A DNA stretch of 64,000 bases from a bacterium (Candidatus Blackallbacteria) CG13_big_fil_rev_8_21_14_2_50_49_14 (GTDB lineage: Bacteria; Cyanobacteriota; Sericytochromatia; UBA7694), in the NCBI GenBank assembly GCA_002783405.1, contig PFGG01000064.1, forward strand, positions 250,200-314,199, in the 5' to 3' direction. Under the pieces are notes generated by a model. The model was not told the origin of the DNA, did not search any database, and worked only from the letters and a program-made list of their open reading frames with translations. Position 1 is the first letter of the stretch; each line of letters opens with the position of its first letter. Below are positions 25,438 to 34,305 of the stretch, piece by piece. The position numbers and the translations under genes are program-made.

Positions 25438-27080
25438 GCCTGGTAAAGTTGCTCCAACTCGTTGCCGTAACGCTCATAAATGGCTTTGCGACGTGCCTTG
25501 AATGAAGCGGTCAGTAGATTGTCTTCAACCGTCAGCGGTTTGGGACAAATCCAGATTTTTTTCAGAGTTTCATAGGAGGCAAGTTCCTGATTCACGGTCT
25601 GGATCTGTTCCATGGCCAGGGTATATGCCTTTTCTGAAGTGCAGAGGGCTTCCCAGGGGCTTTCAGAATCGTTTAAAGCTTTGCGCAAGGCTGTTTCTTC
25701 AAGCGTGACCAAAGCCGTCAGGTATTTTTTTCCGTCTCCATAGACAATCAAATGCTGAATCAGGGGGTTGTCCTGAAATTTGCGTTCAATATTTTGGGGC
25801 GGAACATTTTTGCCGCCACTGGTTACGAGAATTTCTTTTTTGCGATCAATGATCTTCAGAAATCCGCCCTCAAGCCATTGGCCGACATCTCCGGTTTTGA
25901 ACCATCCCGCTTGATCGAAGGCACCAGCTGTTGCTTCGGCGTCTTTATAATAGCCCTTAAACACATTGGGGCCTTTTGCCAGAATTTCACCATCTTCAGC
26001 CAATTTAAGGGTCACACTGGGATAGGCTACGCCGACAGAATCAAAATTAAAGGCTTCAAAACGGTTCATGGTCAGGGTGGGAGAACATTCTGTCAGTCCG
26101 TAGCCTTCAATCACGAGCAGGCCCAGGTTATAAAAACCCTCTTTGATTTCTTTTTTGAGCCCGGCACCGCCTGAAAGCCCAAAAACCAGGCGCCCTCCCG
26201 TCACTTTTTCAAAGGCTGCTTTGTCTCCCCCTGCCGCTTGAATCTGCAGGTAGAGTTTTTCCCAATAGGCAGGCACTGAAAGAAAGGTATGGGGTTTTAC
26301 ACTGGCAAAGCGATCCAGTACATCCTTGGGGGAGGCAAACCAGCTCTGCCAGCCCAGCCGGTTACCGAGCATAATCGCACCAATGCCAAAGGCGTGGGAG
26401 AGGGGCAGCCAGTGGATATCGACTGCATTTTGGGGAATATGGGGGCCATTGAGTTGAATCCAGTCGTGGGAACTGGCTTCGAGATTGCTGTGGCTGAGCA
26501 TGACCCCTTTGGGCAGGCCGGTGGTGCCAGAGGTATAAATAATCGTGGCGAGATCTTCACTGGCGACGGTACTCAAACGGCTTTCAAAGCTTGCGCCCTG
26601 GCCCAGACCTTCTTCTAGGGCCTGTGCAAATGAAAGCACGGGAACAGGCAGGTTGTGCGTGTCTGCATCACCTTCCAAGAGGATGATTTTTTCAATTTTT
26701 CCCAATGAAATGGTGGCCAAGGTTTTTAGAAAACTGGCGTCACAGAACAGGATTCGGGATTCGGAGTGATCGAGAAAATATTCGATTAAATCGCCTTTGC
26801 TGGCAGGGTAAATGGGCACGACAATGCCGCGTACACTTTGAATCGCACTGTAAGCCACTATCCAGGCATAGCTGGTATTTCCGAGTACCGCCACTTTTTC
26901 CTGGGTTTCCAGGCCTCCTGTCAGATAGCCTCCCAAGGCCCTGACATCTTTGCCATATTGGTTCCAGGTAATACTTTGCCAGTTTTCACCTGCCGGAATC
27001 ATAAACCGGGGCTGATCCTGCCATTTTTCAATCGCTGCGAAAAGGTCTTTGGATTGGTGGGGGGCGCTGTTCAGATCCAT
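25434..27080 (-). CDS. AMP-forming long-chain acyl-CoA ligase (ANL superfamily)
   Basis: The 548-residue protein has the adenylation motifs in order: IIYTSGTTGLPKGVMLSHSN, VIEGYGLTECSPTL, and TGDVGQWLEGGFLKIIDRKKE followed by TSGGKNVPP. This set is typical of long-chain fatty acid CoA ligases (FadD15/ACSBG-like), which activate fatty acids with ATP to acyl-AMP and then acyl-CoA. GAGGAGA precedes the ATG. Its stop overlaps the GTG of the BTAD regulator, so the two are translationally coupled. No membrane segments are evident. Fatty acid is the default substrate; other acids remain possible. Confidence 0.85.
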   Translation of the reverse strand: MDLNSAPHQSKDLFAAIEKWQDQPRFMIPAGENWQSITWNQYGKDVRALGGYLTGGLETQEKVAVLGNTSYAWIVAYSAIQSVRGIVVPIYPASKGDLIEYFLDHSESRILFCDASFLKTLATISLGKIEKIILLEGDADTHNLPVPVLSFAQALEEGLGQGASFESRLSTVASEDLATIIYTSGTTGLPKGVMLSHSNLEASSHDWIQLNGPHIPQNAVDIHWLPLSHAFGIGAIMLGNRLGWQSWFASPKDVLDRFASVKPHTFLSVPAYWEKLYLQIQAAGGDKAAFEKVTGGRLVFGLSGGAGLKKEIKEGFYNLGLLVIEGYGLTECSPTLTMNRFEAFNFDSVGVAYPSVTLKLAEDGEILAKGPNVFKGYYKDAEATAGAFDQAGWFKTGDVGQWLEGGFLKIIDRKKEILVTSGGKNVPPQNIERKFQDNPLIQHLIVYGDGKKYLTALVTLEETALRKALNDSESPWEALCTSEKAYTLAMEQIQTVNQELASYETLKKIWICPKPLTVEDNLLTASFKARRKAIYERYGNELEQLYQA

Positions 27081-27226
27081 GCTTGCAATCTTCTCCTCGA
27101 AGGATGGATAGTATTTAAGTGCATACTAGCACAGAATCAGAATCGCTCACAGAGCGAGATTCTAAATCGTGATGCAGAGTTCTTTTCAACTGTTCAGTCA
27201 ACGATTCAAGCCTGAAGCTTTGGCCC

Positions 27227-28522
27227 TTATTTTTTGAGCTGAGTGACAACCCAATCCATGGCTTTGGGTTCAAAAACCAGGGCGATATGGTGGTAAGGCA
27301 TGATCGTCTGATCCAGTAATTTAGCGCCAGCTGCCGTTAAGTCTTCAGCAGCAGCTGTACTTTTAACCAATGCCAAGCCATCACTGGGGCCATCGGTTTC
27401 ATTGAGAATGCCTGGAATGCTGGGGCTGTTGCCAGCCAAGAGTCCGACTTGAATTTCAGGACGCACAGGAGAATGTTTCATCTTTTCGACGATATTGCCA
27501 GAGGCATTGATCACCGCGTCAATGCCGGGGCTTTCACTGACAAAGCCTTTGCCTCCGTTATAGGTGGTATACCAATCGGGATTGGTGGGCATCAGGGGAT
27601 AGGTTTTGTCCCAACGGGCCAACATTTGCGCTTGACCTCTGAAATAGGGGCTGGCAAAGCTTGAGCGGGAAGAATCACGCCAACTGCCATAAATCAGGGC
27701 TTTGGTCCAGGCTACAGGTGCGTATTTGACGGGATCGTCATCCTCAGGAATCAAGGCCCAATGCACCACTGAGTGACGGAAGGTATAATCCAGACCCCGG
27801 TGCGGTGAGCCAATAAACAGGGCTTTGCGGATACTTTTGTGATAGGGTTTCATGCCGGGAGCCAGAATATCTGAGGTATACATGCGCAGGCTGAACCCGC
27901 CCTTGCTATGGGCCACAGCATCGACCTGAGGGGCGCCTGTGACTTGGCGAATGCGGTTGATGGCATTGTGAATATGGTTGACCCAGACGAAATTATCGCC
28001 GTGTTTATTGGCAAAGGTGACTGCGAAAACGCGAAAACCCTGACTTTTTAAATGCTGCATCAAGCCACTTTTACGGGAGGTATAGGGGGGCAGCGCCCAA
28101 TTGGAAGTGGCATTGACATTGGCCCCGTGAATCAAGAGCACGGGAATTTGCGAACTCAGCCGGGCAGGAGCCCCCGCATCATGTAAACAGACATCGGTAG
28201 AGGGAGGGAGTTCGGTGCCAAAACAGCTGACCACTTCAGGATCCCGTTGGCGGCCACGATCCTGCATGGGCTCTTGAGGCAAGCCTGGGGTACGCAGCAA
28301 TTCCATGTTAGCCCAGATTTGGCCTTTGGTTTCTTTGACGACCTGAAATTTTTCAAAGCCGGTTTGGGCCGGTTGAAGATTGGGAACGGTTGTTGACTGC
28401 GCACTAAAGCGGGCAGGTGCGCCTGTAGTAGTGGGTGAAAGCGTATTTCCCTGGCAGGCTGTGAAAACACTGAGTAAAACGGCGATGCCAGTGAGGCGAC
28501 GGACTGAAGTGAGTAAATGCAT
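27227..28522 (-). CDS. Lipase-like alpha/beta hydrolase, lipoprotein
   Basis: I take ATG 28522 (431 residues), because it directly starts a lipoprotein signal ending VFTAC; the upstream in-frame ATG at 28564 has no ribosome site. The oxyanion region is PVLLIHGANV, and the nucleophile elbow is VDAVAHSKGG, a variant AHSxG of the usual GxSxG also seen in Bacillus-type lipases. FIGSPHRGLD, SDGLALV and MPYHHIAL supply candidate acid and histidine residues. Cys pairs near VVSCFGTE and TDVCLHD may form a disulphide. The likely role is ester hydrolysis at the cell surface; the adjacent ligase could use freed fatty acids, but the genes are 146 bases apart. Confidence 0.78.
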   Translation of the reverse strand: MHLLTSVRRLTGIAVLLSVFTACQGNTLSPTTTGAPARFSAQSTTVPNLQPAQTGFEKFQVVKETKGQIWANMELLRTPGLPQEPMQDRGRQRDPEVVSCFGTELPPSTDVCLHDAGAPARLSSQIPVLLIHGANVNATSNWALPPYTSRKSGLMQHLKSQGFRVFAVTFANKHGDNFVWVNHIHNAINRIRQVTGAPQVDAVAHSKGGFSLRMYTSDILAPGMKPYHKSIRKALFIGSPHRGLDYTFRHSVVHWALIPEDDDPVKYAPVAWTKALIYGSWRDSSRSSFASPYFRGQAQMLARWDKTYPLMPTNPDWYTTYNGGKGFVSESPGIDAVINASGNIVEKMKHSPVRPEIQVGLLAGNSPSIPGILNETDGPSDGLALVKSTAAAEDLTAAGAKLLDQTIMPYHHIALVFEPKAMDWVVTQLKK

Positions 28523-28608
28523 TTTTGGAAGGCTCCCTGAAAAATCCCGATTGATCCCAAACATCAGATAACTTTAACTCTTACTTAATATTAACTAAAT
28601 AATATTCA

Positions 28609-28790
28609 ACTTACAAGTCACTTACAAAATGAAGAGAATCGAAAGATAGGTTTGAATTTGATAACGCACTTACATTCTCCCCTGGTATTATAGCGAAATT
28701 AAGTCTAAACTTAGCGAAGAATTTGTGGCAAGTTCTTAACTTGGGAAATGAGTCTTGGGGGTAAAACCCGTTTTAGAGCGGCTTGTAAGT
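28609..28790. repeat. ACTTACA repeats in the lipase/MFS intergenic region
   Basis: The 28523-28844 gap has no gene. It holds ACTTACA at 28609-28615, 28620-28626 (11 bases apart) and 28668-28674, and the inverse TGTAAGT at 28784-28790 followed by AAGTTGTAA. Such spaced copies between divergent genes look like regulator binding sites. The region is AT-rich, and a clear AAGGAGG (28830-28836) serves the MFS gene. Confidence 0.35.
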
Positions 28791-28844
28791 AAGTTGTAAT
28801 TCAAAGATATTAAAATCAGGTTAAATTTCAAGGAGGCAAGCACC

Positions 28845-30128
28845 GTGGCGCAAGCAGTTCAATCACCCCAGCAGGCCCTTTTGCCCGCTCAAAAAAAATG
28901 GGGCATTGCATTTATTCTTTTTGGTATGTATGTAACCTTTGGCATGAGCTGGTTGGGAATTGTTCCTGTCCTTCCTGAGGTGCTCAAGGCCTTGCAAATT
29001 GACGTATCGCAAGGCTCTTCTCTGTATTCAATTGTTTCTCTGGCTAAAAGTATTGTGCCGATCATGGCGGGCATTCTCGCTGCACGTTGGGGCTTGACCA
29101 ATACCTTGCGTTTAAGTGGGGGCCTGATACTCATTGGCCTTTTGATTCCCTTCTTACCCGCCTATGCCCTGTGGATTGCCGGACGCTTTGTCTTTGGCGT
29201 GGGGGGGGCGATTTGGGTGGCCTTGATGGGGGCGGTGACCATGCAGATTTTTCCTCCGGGTCAGCGTCCAATCGTGAATGCTTTCAATGGAGTCGCTGTC
29301 AATATCGGTATTATTCTGGCGCTTCAGCTTACCAATCCTCTCAGTGCAGCTTTGGGTTGGAAGTATACCCTGGCGATTTACAGTCTTTTAAGCGGTTTGT
29401 TTTATCTTGGACTTTTGTCTGTGGGCTCTTTGGCCCCTTCACCGGCGAAACAGGCCCCTGTTTCAGGTACCGGCCAACTGAAAGTTGAATCTCAAGGGCC
29501 AGGTTATCTCGATACCTTGAAAATGCCTGTGACCTGGATTGTTTCCTTGTCCTTTGCGGGCCCTTTGGCGCTTTACCTTGTATTAAATTATTGGCTGCCG
29601 ATCTATTTTCAGGAAGTGACCTGGTTGGTTCCGGTGACTGAAGGCATGACCGAAGTGGCGCGTAAAAAGATCATCAAGGGTGAAATCAACCAATTGATGA
29701 GTTGGTTGAATCTGTGGGGCTGTGTCAGTTCGATTGCCACAGGCTTTTTACTGCAAAGCTTTAAAAAGACCAAGCCCTTTATTCTGGTGGCTTCAGTGCT
29801 CTTACCCGTCGCTTCTTTGATGGCTTTGCAAAGCAGTGACAAAGGGGTCTTGACCCTGATGCTGGCCTTGACGGGAGTGGGCATGTTTCTGAGTGTCGCT
29901 CCCTTGGTAACCCTTTTACAGAGTCAGCCCAAGATGAATCCTGTTGTGATTGGCATGATTATGGGCACCATGTTCAGTGTGACCTATATTCTCTCTGCCA
30001 TGGCGCCAGAATTGGTGAGCATGGGCTATAAAGCCAAAATCCCCCTGCAAACACTCCTGATGATTTGCTGTGGAATGACGCTTTCTCCGGCCTTTGCATT
30101 GCTCTTGCCCGAGCGAACAGACATCTAA
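28845..30128 (+). CDS. Major facilitator superfamily transporter
   Basis: The GTG start at 28845 is preceded by a near-perfect AAGGAGG nine bases upstream and gives 427 residues. About twelve hydrophobic helices are spread over the whole length with a longer central loop (about 190-225) rich in Pro, Ala and Lys. The loop between helices 2 and 3 (GILAARWGLTNTLRLSGG) has the position and charge of the MFS A motif, in a diverged form. The substrate cannot be deduced. The gene is monocistronic: it is divergent from the lipase gene and ends in a strong terminator. Confidence 0.82.
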   Translation: MAQAVQSPQQALLPAQKKWGIAFILFGMYVTFGMSWLGIVPVLPEVLKALQIDVSQGSSLYSIVSLAKSIVPIMAGILAARWGLTNTLRLSGGLILIGLLIPFLPAYALWIAGRFVFGVGGAIWVALMGAVTMQIFPPGQRPIVNAFNGVAVNIGIILALQLTNPLSAALGWKYTLAIYSLLSGLFYLGLLSVGSLAPSPAKQAPVSGTGQLKVESQGPGYLDTLKMPVTWIVSLSFAGPLALYLVLNYWLPIYFQEVTWLVPVTEGMTEVARKKIIKGEINQLMSWLNLWGCVSSIATGFLLQSFKKTKPFILVASVLLPVASLMALQSSDKGVLTLMLALTGVGMFLSVAPLVTLLQSQPKMNPVVIGMIMGTMFSVTYILSAMAPELVSMGYKAKIPLQTLLMICCGMTLSPAFALLLPERTDI

Positions 30129-30160
30129 AAAAACAGCGGCCCTCGGGCCGCTGTTTTTTT
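30127..30160. terminator. Bidirectional intrinsic terminator
   Basis: A nine-base GC-rich stem (CAGCGGCCC with GGGCCGCTG) flanked by seven A and seven T residues follows the MFS stop at once. It serves the MFS gene and the convergent unknown gene. Confidence 0.92.
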
Positions 30161-30181
30161 AGAAAATATTTTAAAAAGTCT

Positions 30182-30979
30182 TTAAGAGTTTACAACCTGA
30201 CGCCAGATATCCAGGCGCATTTTTTGTTCATCGGTATGGGCCAAAAGTTGAAGAATGCCTGTGCATTTTCCAATATGCATGGCAGCATTGGTTTTATCTC
30301 CCGCGAAATTATTTTCTGCGAGAAAATCGACGTGTTCTCCAAACAGAATAAAAACGCGCTCATCGGAGGCGGGTTTGGTATGCACATGTTCTGCATTGCG
30401 GAAATAGTTCACGTAAATTTCAAGTGCTTTTTGAATTTTGGCAAAATCTACTTGGGCAACATTTTCTACCTTGATCACGGATTCAATTGCCTTGAGTACC
30501 TTGACCATGCCCTGGGTGGCTTCCTGCTCACGCTCAAGTTCTGCGAGCATCTGCTCCTGCTCAGTTTTGATCTTCTTTTTACTGTTCATCATATAAACAG
30601 AAGATTTGATTGAGTTATAGGTCAGGCCAATAATGAAATATTCACCGTGCTTAAGGGCTTCAAGCACAACTTCTTTATTGCGTTCGATTTCAGTTTCAAA
30701 GAGTTTAAAGGTCATGGTGTCCAATGAATTTTGAATGACACCATAGCGCTGGAGTTGCTCCATCGACATCGAAAAACTATATTCCGCAAATTGCATTTCA
30801 GCATCGGCAGTGGCTTCACTTAAGTGGCGGGTAATATCGCCAATGCCAATTTCATTGCGCATATATTGATCGCAATAATAACCAAATTCAACACATTTCT
30901 GGCTGAATTCAGACAAAAACTTATCAACCGCAGCCGGATCCGCCGGCTGAGGCATTCCAGGTAAGCCTTCCATCATCAT
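30182..30979 (-). CDS. Unknown soluble protein
   Basis: The 265-residue protein begins MMMEGLPGMPQP and has no signal peptide or membrane segment. It is strongly helical and acidic, with a charged coiled stretch (MNSKKKIKTEQEQMLAEL and EREQEATQG, about 130-155). I recognise no family. Three adjacent ATG codons make the exact start uncertain, and no good ribosome site is visible. It ends at the shared terminator and stands alone between two promoter regions. Confidence 0.65.
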   Translation of the reverse strand: MMMEGLPGMPQPADPAAVDKFLSEFSQKCVEFGYYCDQYMRNEIGIGDITRHLSEATADAEMQFAEYSFSMSMEQLQRYGVIQNSLDTMTFKLFETEIERNKEVVLEALKHGEYFIIGLTYNSIKSSVYMMNSKKKIKTEQEQMLAELEREQEATQGMVKVLKAIESVIKVENVAQVDFAKIQKALEIYVNYFRNAEHVHTKPASDERVFILFGEHVDFLAENNFAGDKTNAAMHIGKCTGILQLLAHTDEQKMRLDIWRQVVNS

Positions 30980-31266
30980 GTCTTATTTGTGCCTGCAGCT
31001 CTTGTTTAGCATGAGCAAATTTACTGAATTTTAGTGTACCTTAAGTTGCTTCAGATCCCCAAATAAGGGAAGCAAAAAACTCACTAAAATTATCCCCCAG
31101 ACCTTGAAAATTTCAGCTTCGAATTTATCGTAACCAGATCCCTATGCATCTGTAAATCATTCCCTATTGAACCAAGCTTTAGAAAAGAGTCTAACCAAGT
31201 TCCTCAGACAGTGTCTGTGATCGATTCTTTTATACTTTAGAATGGCATTTTAACAGGATTTTTTGC

Positions 31267-31295
31267 TTGTGGGGATGGTTCAGATCAAGTATACT
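31267..31295 (+). promoter_or_regulatory. Candidate polA promoter
   Basis: TTGTGG (31267-31272), a 17-base spacer and TATACT (31290-31295) form a good sigma-70-type promoter on the + strand. Transcription would start near 31302, leaving a leader of about 155 bases before the polA ATG. Confidence 0.5.
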
Positions 31296-31310
31296 GGTGT
31301 ATTCACCCCG

Positions 31311-31341
31311 AACAATCATGGTTTTTTAGCGCATGATTGTT
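31311..31341 (+). repeat. Leader inverted repeat before polA
   Basis: AACAATCATG (31311-31320) and CATGATTGTT (31332-31341) are perfect inverted arms around an eleven-base T-rich loop. It lies just inside the predicted polA transcript and could fold as RNA or bind a dimeric regulator. A short T-rich run follows it, too weak for a standard terminator. Confidence 0.5.
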
Positions 31342-31457
31342 TTCTTGGATTGTTTTCACACGAAGCTCTGTTTGAGCCCTCGCGAAAGATTTCACGATAT
31401 TCTGAAAGGAGCGTTTTGGTCGGGCGATGCCTAGACCAAGACTGGATTTTTCCAAGC

Positions 31458-34229
31458 ATGAATGCACACCCCCTCTTTTTTCTTCTGGATGGTCATGCGA
31501 TTAGTTACCGTGCCTATTTTGGCATGATGAAGCAAGGAAAACCCCTGCGAACCCGTGCGGGTCTTCCCACCGGTGCTGTTTTTGGCTTTACCCGTATTTT
31601 GTTTGAACTGATACGTTCTTACCAACCCCATTTGCTCGCCGTCTGTTTTGATCGACCCGATCCGACCCACCGCCATGCCCAATACGATCAATACAAAATT
31701 CACCGCCAACCGCCGCCTGATGACCTGATCCTTCAGTTTCCCTATATTGAGAAAATGGTTCAAGGCTTGGGAATTCCCGTTTTTTTTCAGCCGGGTTATG
31801 AGGCCGATGATATGATTGGTTCTTTGGCGCTTCAAGCTGCCGCCCAGGATTTTCAGGTCAGAATCGTGACCGGCGACCGTGACTTGTTTCAATTGGTGAA
31901 TGAAAAAATTCAAGTGCTTCTGCCGGGTAAAAATCCGGGTGAATTTCGGGAATATACCCCTGAAAAAGTATGTGAAGACTATGGCTATACCCCTGAACAG
32001 GTGATTGACTATAAAGCGCTGGCAGGGGATACCTCAGACAATATTCCCGGTGTGCGTGGGATTGGCGAGAAATCTGCGCTTAAACTGCTTCAGAAACATG
32101 GCACCCTCGAAGAGATCTACGCCCAGTTAGATACGGTCGACAGCAAATTCCAAGCCAAGCTGCGCGAAGGGCGAGACAGCGCTTTTATGAGCCAGACCCT
32201 GGCCCGAATAGATACCCAGGCGCCCGTTTTGTTTCAGGTTGAAGAATGCGAACTTTCGCAGCCCCGTTTGCCTGAATTGACCGCCCTTTTGCAAGAACTT
32301 GAATTTAACAGTATTCAACGTGAATTGCCTGAAATTTTTAAATTTTTTAAAGAGTCTGAGGGCGATATTGCCCAGGTAGAATCTGAACGCAAAAAGCTTG
32401 AGCCCGAAGTCAAAATTCTCACCACTTTGGCTGAAGTGGAAAGTCTGGCACAAACACTGTCACAATCGCTTTTTGCCTTTGATACCGAAACCACAGGCTT
32501 GACCTGTTTGAATACCGGTCTGGTAGGCATTTCCTTTGCCCAGGGCGAAAAACCGCTTGAAAATGGAACCTGTTGGTATTTGCCTGTTGGGCATGCGTTG
32601 ACGCTTGAGAATCAGAATATGCTGCCCCAGGCTGCAACACTGGAACTGCTCAAGCCTGTTTTTGAAAATCCAAATTTTCCCAAGGTGGCGCACAATGCCA
32701 AGTTTGACATGAATGTCTTGAGCCAGTTCGGAATTCAGGTTCGCGGCCTGGCAGATGATACGATGGTCATGGATTATGTGCTTCAGCCCGACAGTCGGCA
32801 TGGACTGAAGGAGTTGTCTCAAAGTTATCTGGGGCTTGAGATGCAACCGATCGAAGATCTGATTGGGACGGGCCGGAAACAAATCACCATGGATCAGGTG
32901 GCGATTGCCGATGCTGCCCGTTATGCCGGTGCAGATTCCTTGGCCTGTCTGGCCTTGCAAAAAATGCTGATTGAAAAATTGGCAAGTGATGGGAATTTTA
33001 AACTTTACCGTGAGATTGATGCGCCCTTGGTTCAGGTTTTGGCTCAGATTGAACAAAATGGCGTGAAATTGGATACTGCATTTTTGACGCAGCTTTCACA
33101 GCGTTTGGATTTTCAATTGCGGGAGCTTGAACGGGAAATTTATGCCATGGCAGGAGAGTCTTTTAATCTCAATTCTCCTAAACAAATGAGCGTGATTTTA
33201 TTTGAAAATCTTCAGTTGCCCGTTAAAGGTTTAAAAAAGAACAAGACAGGCTCTTTTTCAACCGATGTCAGCACGCTTGAGAAATTAAAGCTCTATCACC
33301 CGGTGATTGATAAGATTTTGGAATACCGACAATTGACCAAGTTGAAATCGACCTATGTGGATACCTTGCCTGCCCTTGTCAATTCCAGAACCGGACGCTT
33401 ACATACGACTTACCACCAGGCTGTGGTGGCAACAGGCCGTCTTTCCTCAACAGACCCCAATCTTCAGAATATTCCGATTCGCACTGAACTGGGGCGTGAA
33501 ATTCGCAGGGCCTTTGTGGCAACAGATGCTGAACACTGTTTGGTCAGTTGCGATTATTCGCAGATTGAACTGCGTCTTCTGGCGCATTACTCTGAAGATG
33601 CCCGTTTTATGGAGGCCTTTCACGCCGATCGGGATATTCACTCTCAAACCGCCATGGATATTTTTGGACTCTCGGCACTTGAAGACGTCAGCTCTGAAAT
33701 GCGCCGGATTGCCAAAACAACCAATTTTGGCATTGTCTATGGGCAAACCGTGTATGGCCTGGCCAATACCCTGAATATTCCCAATAAGGAAGCCGCTCGA
33801 ATCATAGACCAATTTAAACTGCGCTATCCTGGCGTTGAAAGTTATATGCACAAGACGCTTGAGTTTGCGCGTGAGAAGGGCTATGTTGAAACACTTTTTG
33901 GCCGCAGACGGCCGCTTGCGGATATTCATCATCCCACCCGCAATCTGCGCGAATTTGCCGAGCGAATCGCGATCAATTCTCCGCTTCAGGGAACGGCTTC
34001 TGATCTGATTAAACTGGCGATGATCCGCATTCAAAATTGGATTGATCGTGAGCAACTTCCGATTTCAATTTTATTGCAGGTGCACGATGAATTGTTATTT
34101 GAAATTCCCTTGGCTGTTTATGAGCAGGTCATTCCGCAAATTCGTGCCCAAATGGAAGAGGTCTGGCCTTTAAAAGTTCCCTTGAAGGTGGATATCCATG
34201 CCGGTGCAAACTGGATGGAAGCCAAATAG
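31458..34229 (+). CDS. polA: DNA polymerase I with intact 5'-3' and 3'-5' exonucleases
   Basis: From ATG 31458 the protein has 923 residues, close to the usual 880-930; the frame is open to 31263 but the extra residues lack similarity. FLLDGHAISYRAYF starts the 5' nuclease domain, with YEADDMIG, VTGDRD and LAGDTSDNIPGVRGIGEKSA. The proofreading exonuclease is complete: FAFDTETTG (D342, E344), AHNAKFDMN and RYAGADSLA. Polymerase motifs A, B and C are DYSQIELRLLAH (D699), RRIAKTTNFGIVYG and LQVHDELLF (D877). It fills gaps in repair and Okazaki fragment processing. The motif RTRAGLPTGAVFGF resembles cyanobacterial Pol I. No Shine-Dalgarno sits directly before this ATG, so a TTG start at 31416 is possible. 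Confidence 0.95.
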   Translation: MNAHPLFFLLDGHAISYRAYFGMMKQGKPLRTRAGLPTGAVFGFTRILFELIRSYQPHLLAVCFDRPDPTHRHAQYDQYKIHRQPPPDDLILQFPYIEKMVQGLGIPVFFQPGYEADDMIGSLALQAAAQDFQVRIVTGDRDLFQLVNEKIQVLLPGKNPGEFREYTPEKVCEDYGYTPEQVIDYKALAGDTSDNIPGVRGIGEKSALKLLQKHGTLEEIYAQLDTVDSKFQAKLREGRDSAFMSQTLARIDTQAPVLFQVEECELSQPRLPELTALLQELEFNSIQRELPEIFKFFKESEGDIAQVESERKKLEPEVKILTTLAEVESLAQTLSQSLFAFDTETTGLTCLNTGLVGISFAQGEKPLENGTCWYLPVGHALTLENQNMLPQAATLELLKPVFENPNFPKVAHNAKFDMNVLSQFGIQVRGLADDTMVMDYVLQPDSRHGLKELSQSYLGLEMQPIEDLIGTGRKQITMDQVAIADAARYAGADSLACLALQKMLIEKLASDGNFKLYREIDAPLVQVLAQIEQNGVKLDTAFLTQLSQRLDFQLRELEREIYAMAGESFNLNSPKQMSVILFENLQLPVKGLKKNKTGSFSTDVSTLEKLKLYHPVIDKILEYRQLTKLKSTYVDTLPALVNSRTGRLHTTYHQAVVATGRLSSTDPNLQNIPIRTELGREIRRAFVATDAEHCLVSCDYSQIELRLLAHYSEDARFMEAFHADRDIHSQTAMDIFGLSALEDVSSEMRRIAKTTNFGIVYGQTVYGLANTLNIPNKEAARIIDQFKLRYPGVESYMHKTLEFAREKGYVETLFGRRRPLADIHHPTRNLREFAERIAINSPLQGTASDLIKLAMIRIQNWIDREQLPISILLQVHDELLFEIPLAVYEQVIPQIRAQMEEVWPLKVPLKVDIHAGANWMEAK

Positions 34230-34249
34230 ACAGAGGCTTGGGTTTGCCA

Positions 34250-34278
34250 TTGACTGAAGCCTGGGCCTAAAATACTTA
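34250..34278 (+). promoter_or_regulatory. Candidate promoter of the M16 protease gene
   Basis: TTGACT (34250-34255) is followed after 17 bases by TACTTA (34273-34278), 27 bases before the gene start. The -10 is poor, but GAGGAGATC just downstream is a clear ribosome site. Confidence 0.35.
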
Positions 34279-34305
34279 CACTTTAAAGCTTACGAGGAGA
34301 TCCTG

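Larger units (their letters stand above)
30980..31457. other. 478-base gap before polA: promoters and leader
   Basis: No gene is evident. On the + strand it holds a perfect palindrome CAGACA-G-TGTCTG (31205-31217), a TATACT at 31230-31235, a better promoter at 31267-31295, an inverted repeat at 31311-31341 and one clear Shine-Dalgarno, AAAGGAG, at 31405-31411. That site precedes an in-frame TTG (31416) and an out-of-frame ATG (31426) that would encode a 25-residue peptide, rather than the polA ATG at 31458. Confidence 0.6.

Noticed and set aside
34234-34262. AGGCTT...AAGCCT inverted repeat after polA, considered as a terminator
   Set aside because: Arms are only six bases, there is no T-run, and the sequence overlaps the likely promoter of the M16 gene.
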